Positions 13,899 through 15,017 of a stretch of DNA of 15,017 nucleotides are shown piece by piece. How positions within the stretch are numbered: position 1 is the stretch's first letter; each line of letters opens with the position of its first letter. Source of the DNA: Croceibacterium_A sp966112795 (GTDB lineage: Bacteria; Pseudomonadota; Alphaproteobacteria; Sphingomonadales; Sphingomonadaceae); NCBI GenBank assembly GCA_966112795.1, contig CBHWED010000060.1:1-15017 (forward strand), in the 5' to 3' direction. The translations under genes were made by a program, and so were the position numbers. The notes under the pieces were generated by a model. That model searched no databases and was not told the DNA's origin. It saw nothing but the letters and a program-made list of their open reading frames with translations.

Positions 13899-14371
13899 CA
13901 GCCTCTTCCTCCGAGATGCGCATCGGCGATCGCCACTGCGAGCGCGTCCGCGGCATCGGCGCCGGCGATGGCGACCCCCGGCAGCAGCACCTTGAGCATC
14001 GCCTGGACCTGGCTCTTCTCGGCGCCCCCGGTGCCGACCACCGCTTTCTTGACCAGCCGTGCTGCGTGCTCGGCGACCGGCAGCGACGCGCGCCCGCACG
14101 CGGCGAGCACCGCGCCGCGCGCCTGCGCCAGCTTGAGCGTCGACTGCGGGTTCTTGTTGACGAACACTTCCTCGACCGCCGCGCGATCCGGCGCATGCGC
14201 CGCGATCACGGCGGAGACCGCGTCATGCAGGTAGTGCAGCCGCTCGGCCATCGGCGCCTTCGCGTCGGTCGCGATCTGACCGTGCGCGAGATGCGCGAGA
14301 CGCGAACCTTCGGCGCGAACGATCCCCCAGCCGGTGCACGACAACGAGGGATCGAGGCCGAGGATGATCAG
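13898..14371 (-). CDS. ruvC: Holliday junction endonuclease RuvC
   Basis: A 157-residue RuvC that cuts Holliday junctions symmetrically during recombination. Catalytic acids are Asp7 (ILGLDPSL), Glu67 (AVEEVFVNKNPQST), and Asp139 and Asp142 (AGADAADALAVAIADAH). All four are present. I place the start at CTG 14371, which overlaps the yebC stop as CTGA. GGAG lies eight bases upstream, and relatives begin MIILGLDPS at exactly this place. The first strand begins there, so a later start is impossible. The alternative is GTG at 14416, giving a 15-residue Arg/Gly-rich extension without a ribosome site. ruvA and ruvB are not in the window, and an ABM-domain gene follows instead. Confidence 0.95.
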   Translation of the reverse strand: MIILGLDPSLSCTGWGIVRAEGSRLAHLAHGQIATDAKAPMAERLHYLHDAVSAVIAAHAPDRAAVEEVFVNKNPQSTLKLAQARGAVLAACGRASLPVAEHAARLVKKAVVGTGGAEKSQVQAMLKVLLPGVAIAGADAADALAVAIADAHLGGRG

Positions 14372-15017
14372 CCGAGCTTCTCCGCGACCGCGTCGGACAC
14401 CTCGTAGTTGCCCCACACCGTCTGCACGTCGTCGTCGTCCTCGAGCGTGTCGACGAGCTTGAACAGCGTCTGCGCGTCGGCTTCGGCGACGTCGACCGAG
14501 AGGTTGGGCTTCCAGCCGAGCTTGACGCTCTCGGGCTCGCCGAGGCTGGCCTCGAGCGCCTTGGCGACCTCGTGCAGCGACTCCATGTCGGTCCAGATGG
14601 TGTGGCCTTCGTCGTCGCTCTCGACGTCGTCGGCGCCCGCGTCGATCGCGGCCTCCATGACCTTGTCCTCGTCGCCGGCCTTGGCCGGGTACTCGATCAT
14701 GCCCTTGCGCTCGAACCCGTGGCTGACCGCGCCGCTCGCCGCCATGTTGCCGCCGTTCTTGGAGAACGCGGTGCGGATGTTGGTCGCGGTGCGGTTGCGG
14801 TTGTCGGTCAGCGCCTCGACGATCAGTGCCACGCCGCCGGGACCGTAGCCCTCGTAGCGGATCTCCTCGTAGTCCTCGCCGCCGGCCGCCGCCGCCTTGT
14901 CGATCGCGCGCTGGATGTTGTCCTTGGGCATCGACGCCGCGCGGGCGTTGTTGACCGCGAGCCGCAGGCGCGGGTTCATGTCGGGATCGGGCGCGCCCAT
15001 CTTGGCGGCGACGGTGA
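14368..15017 (-). CDS. yebC: YebC/PmpR-family protein, 5' end outside window
   Basis: The C-terminal 216 or so residues of a YebC-family protein. It is known both as a DNA-binding regulator and, more recently, as a factor helping ribosomes through difficult sequences. Recognisable blocks are the TVAAKMGAPDPDMNPRL segment, NNARAASMPKDNIQRAIDKA, YEGYGPGGVALIVEALTDN, RTATNIRTAFSKNGG and VSHGFERKG. An acidic C-terminal domain (DAGADDVESDDEG, VDTLEDDDDVQTVWGNYE) follows. About 30 residues, including the usual MAGHSKFKNI start, are missing beyond 15017. The TGA stop at 14368-14370 overlaps the CTG start of ruvC. yebC upstream of ruvC is a common arrangement. Confidence 0.97.
   Translation of the reverse strand, partial: TVAAKMGAPDPDMNPRLRLAVNNARAASMPKDNIQRAIDKAAAAGGEDYEEIRYEGYGPGGVALIVEALTDNRNRTATNIRTAFSKNGGNMAASGAVSHGFERKGMIEYPAKAGDEDKVMEAAIDAGADDVESDDEGHTIWTDMESLHEVAKALEASLGEPESVKLGWKPNLSVDVAEADAQTLFKLVDTLEDDDDVQTVWGNYEVSDAVAEKLG

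Overview
This is a high-GC (roughly two-thirds G+C) stretch of chromosomal DNA from an alphaproteobacterium. It is most likely a member of the Sphingomonadales. The evidence is the divergent lysC/ubiG pair, the lysine-pathway and ubiquinone gene content, the PnuC/NadR-kinase pair, strong G/C bias at third codon positions and several non-ATG starts. Genus assignment is inference; no rRNA or other marker lies in the window. Most of the window is ordinary core metabolism and envelope biology. I see no phage, transposon, CRISPR array, tRNA or rRNA, and no gene-free stretch over 300 bases.

Left part (1-3970): a hairpin terminator opens the window. A flavin-dependent nitronate monooxygenase-like gene (minus) faces away from katG (plus), and a palindrome plus direct repeat lies between them. 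katG is followed by two hairpins and a small cupin gene (plus). The cupin gene converges on a minus-strand block.

Middle part (3972-10092, all minus; listed in transcription order): lysC, a TonB-like protein with a hairpin over its ribosome binding site, a glycine-zipper lipoprotein with a duplicated module, a periplasmic L,D-transpeptidase, an aldo/keto reductase lacking the usual catalytic His, a possible 29-residue peptide, a 129-residue conserved protein of unknown function, and a small SEC-C zinc-motif gene broken by three single-base insertions. The lipoprotein, L,D-transpeptidase and TonB-like genes together form an envelope-related group.

Right part (10143-15017): ubiG (plus) shares its 50-bp upstream gap with lysC and converges, stop codons overlapping, with a ribosylnicotinamide-kinase-like gene. 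That kinase gene overlaps pnuC by GTGA, which suggests an uptake-and-phosphorylation unit for nicotinamide riboside. Next come a secreted glycerophosphodiester phosphodiesterase with a TTG start and a tightly overlapping cluster yebC - ruvC - ABM-domain gene - YffB/ArsC-like gene. In that cluster ruvC appears to start with CTG. yebC runs off the right edge.

The items most worth a second look are the triple-frameshifted SEC-C gene (all three insertions fit TTC to TTTC), the katG/NMO intergenic repeat, the small-ORF leader with mutually exclusive hairpins, the CTG start of ruvC, and the structured leader of pnuC. I did not find a convincing new multi-gene system.
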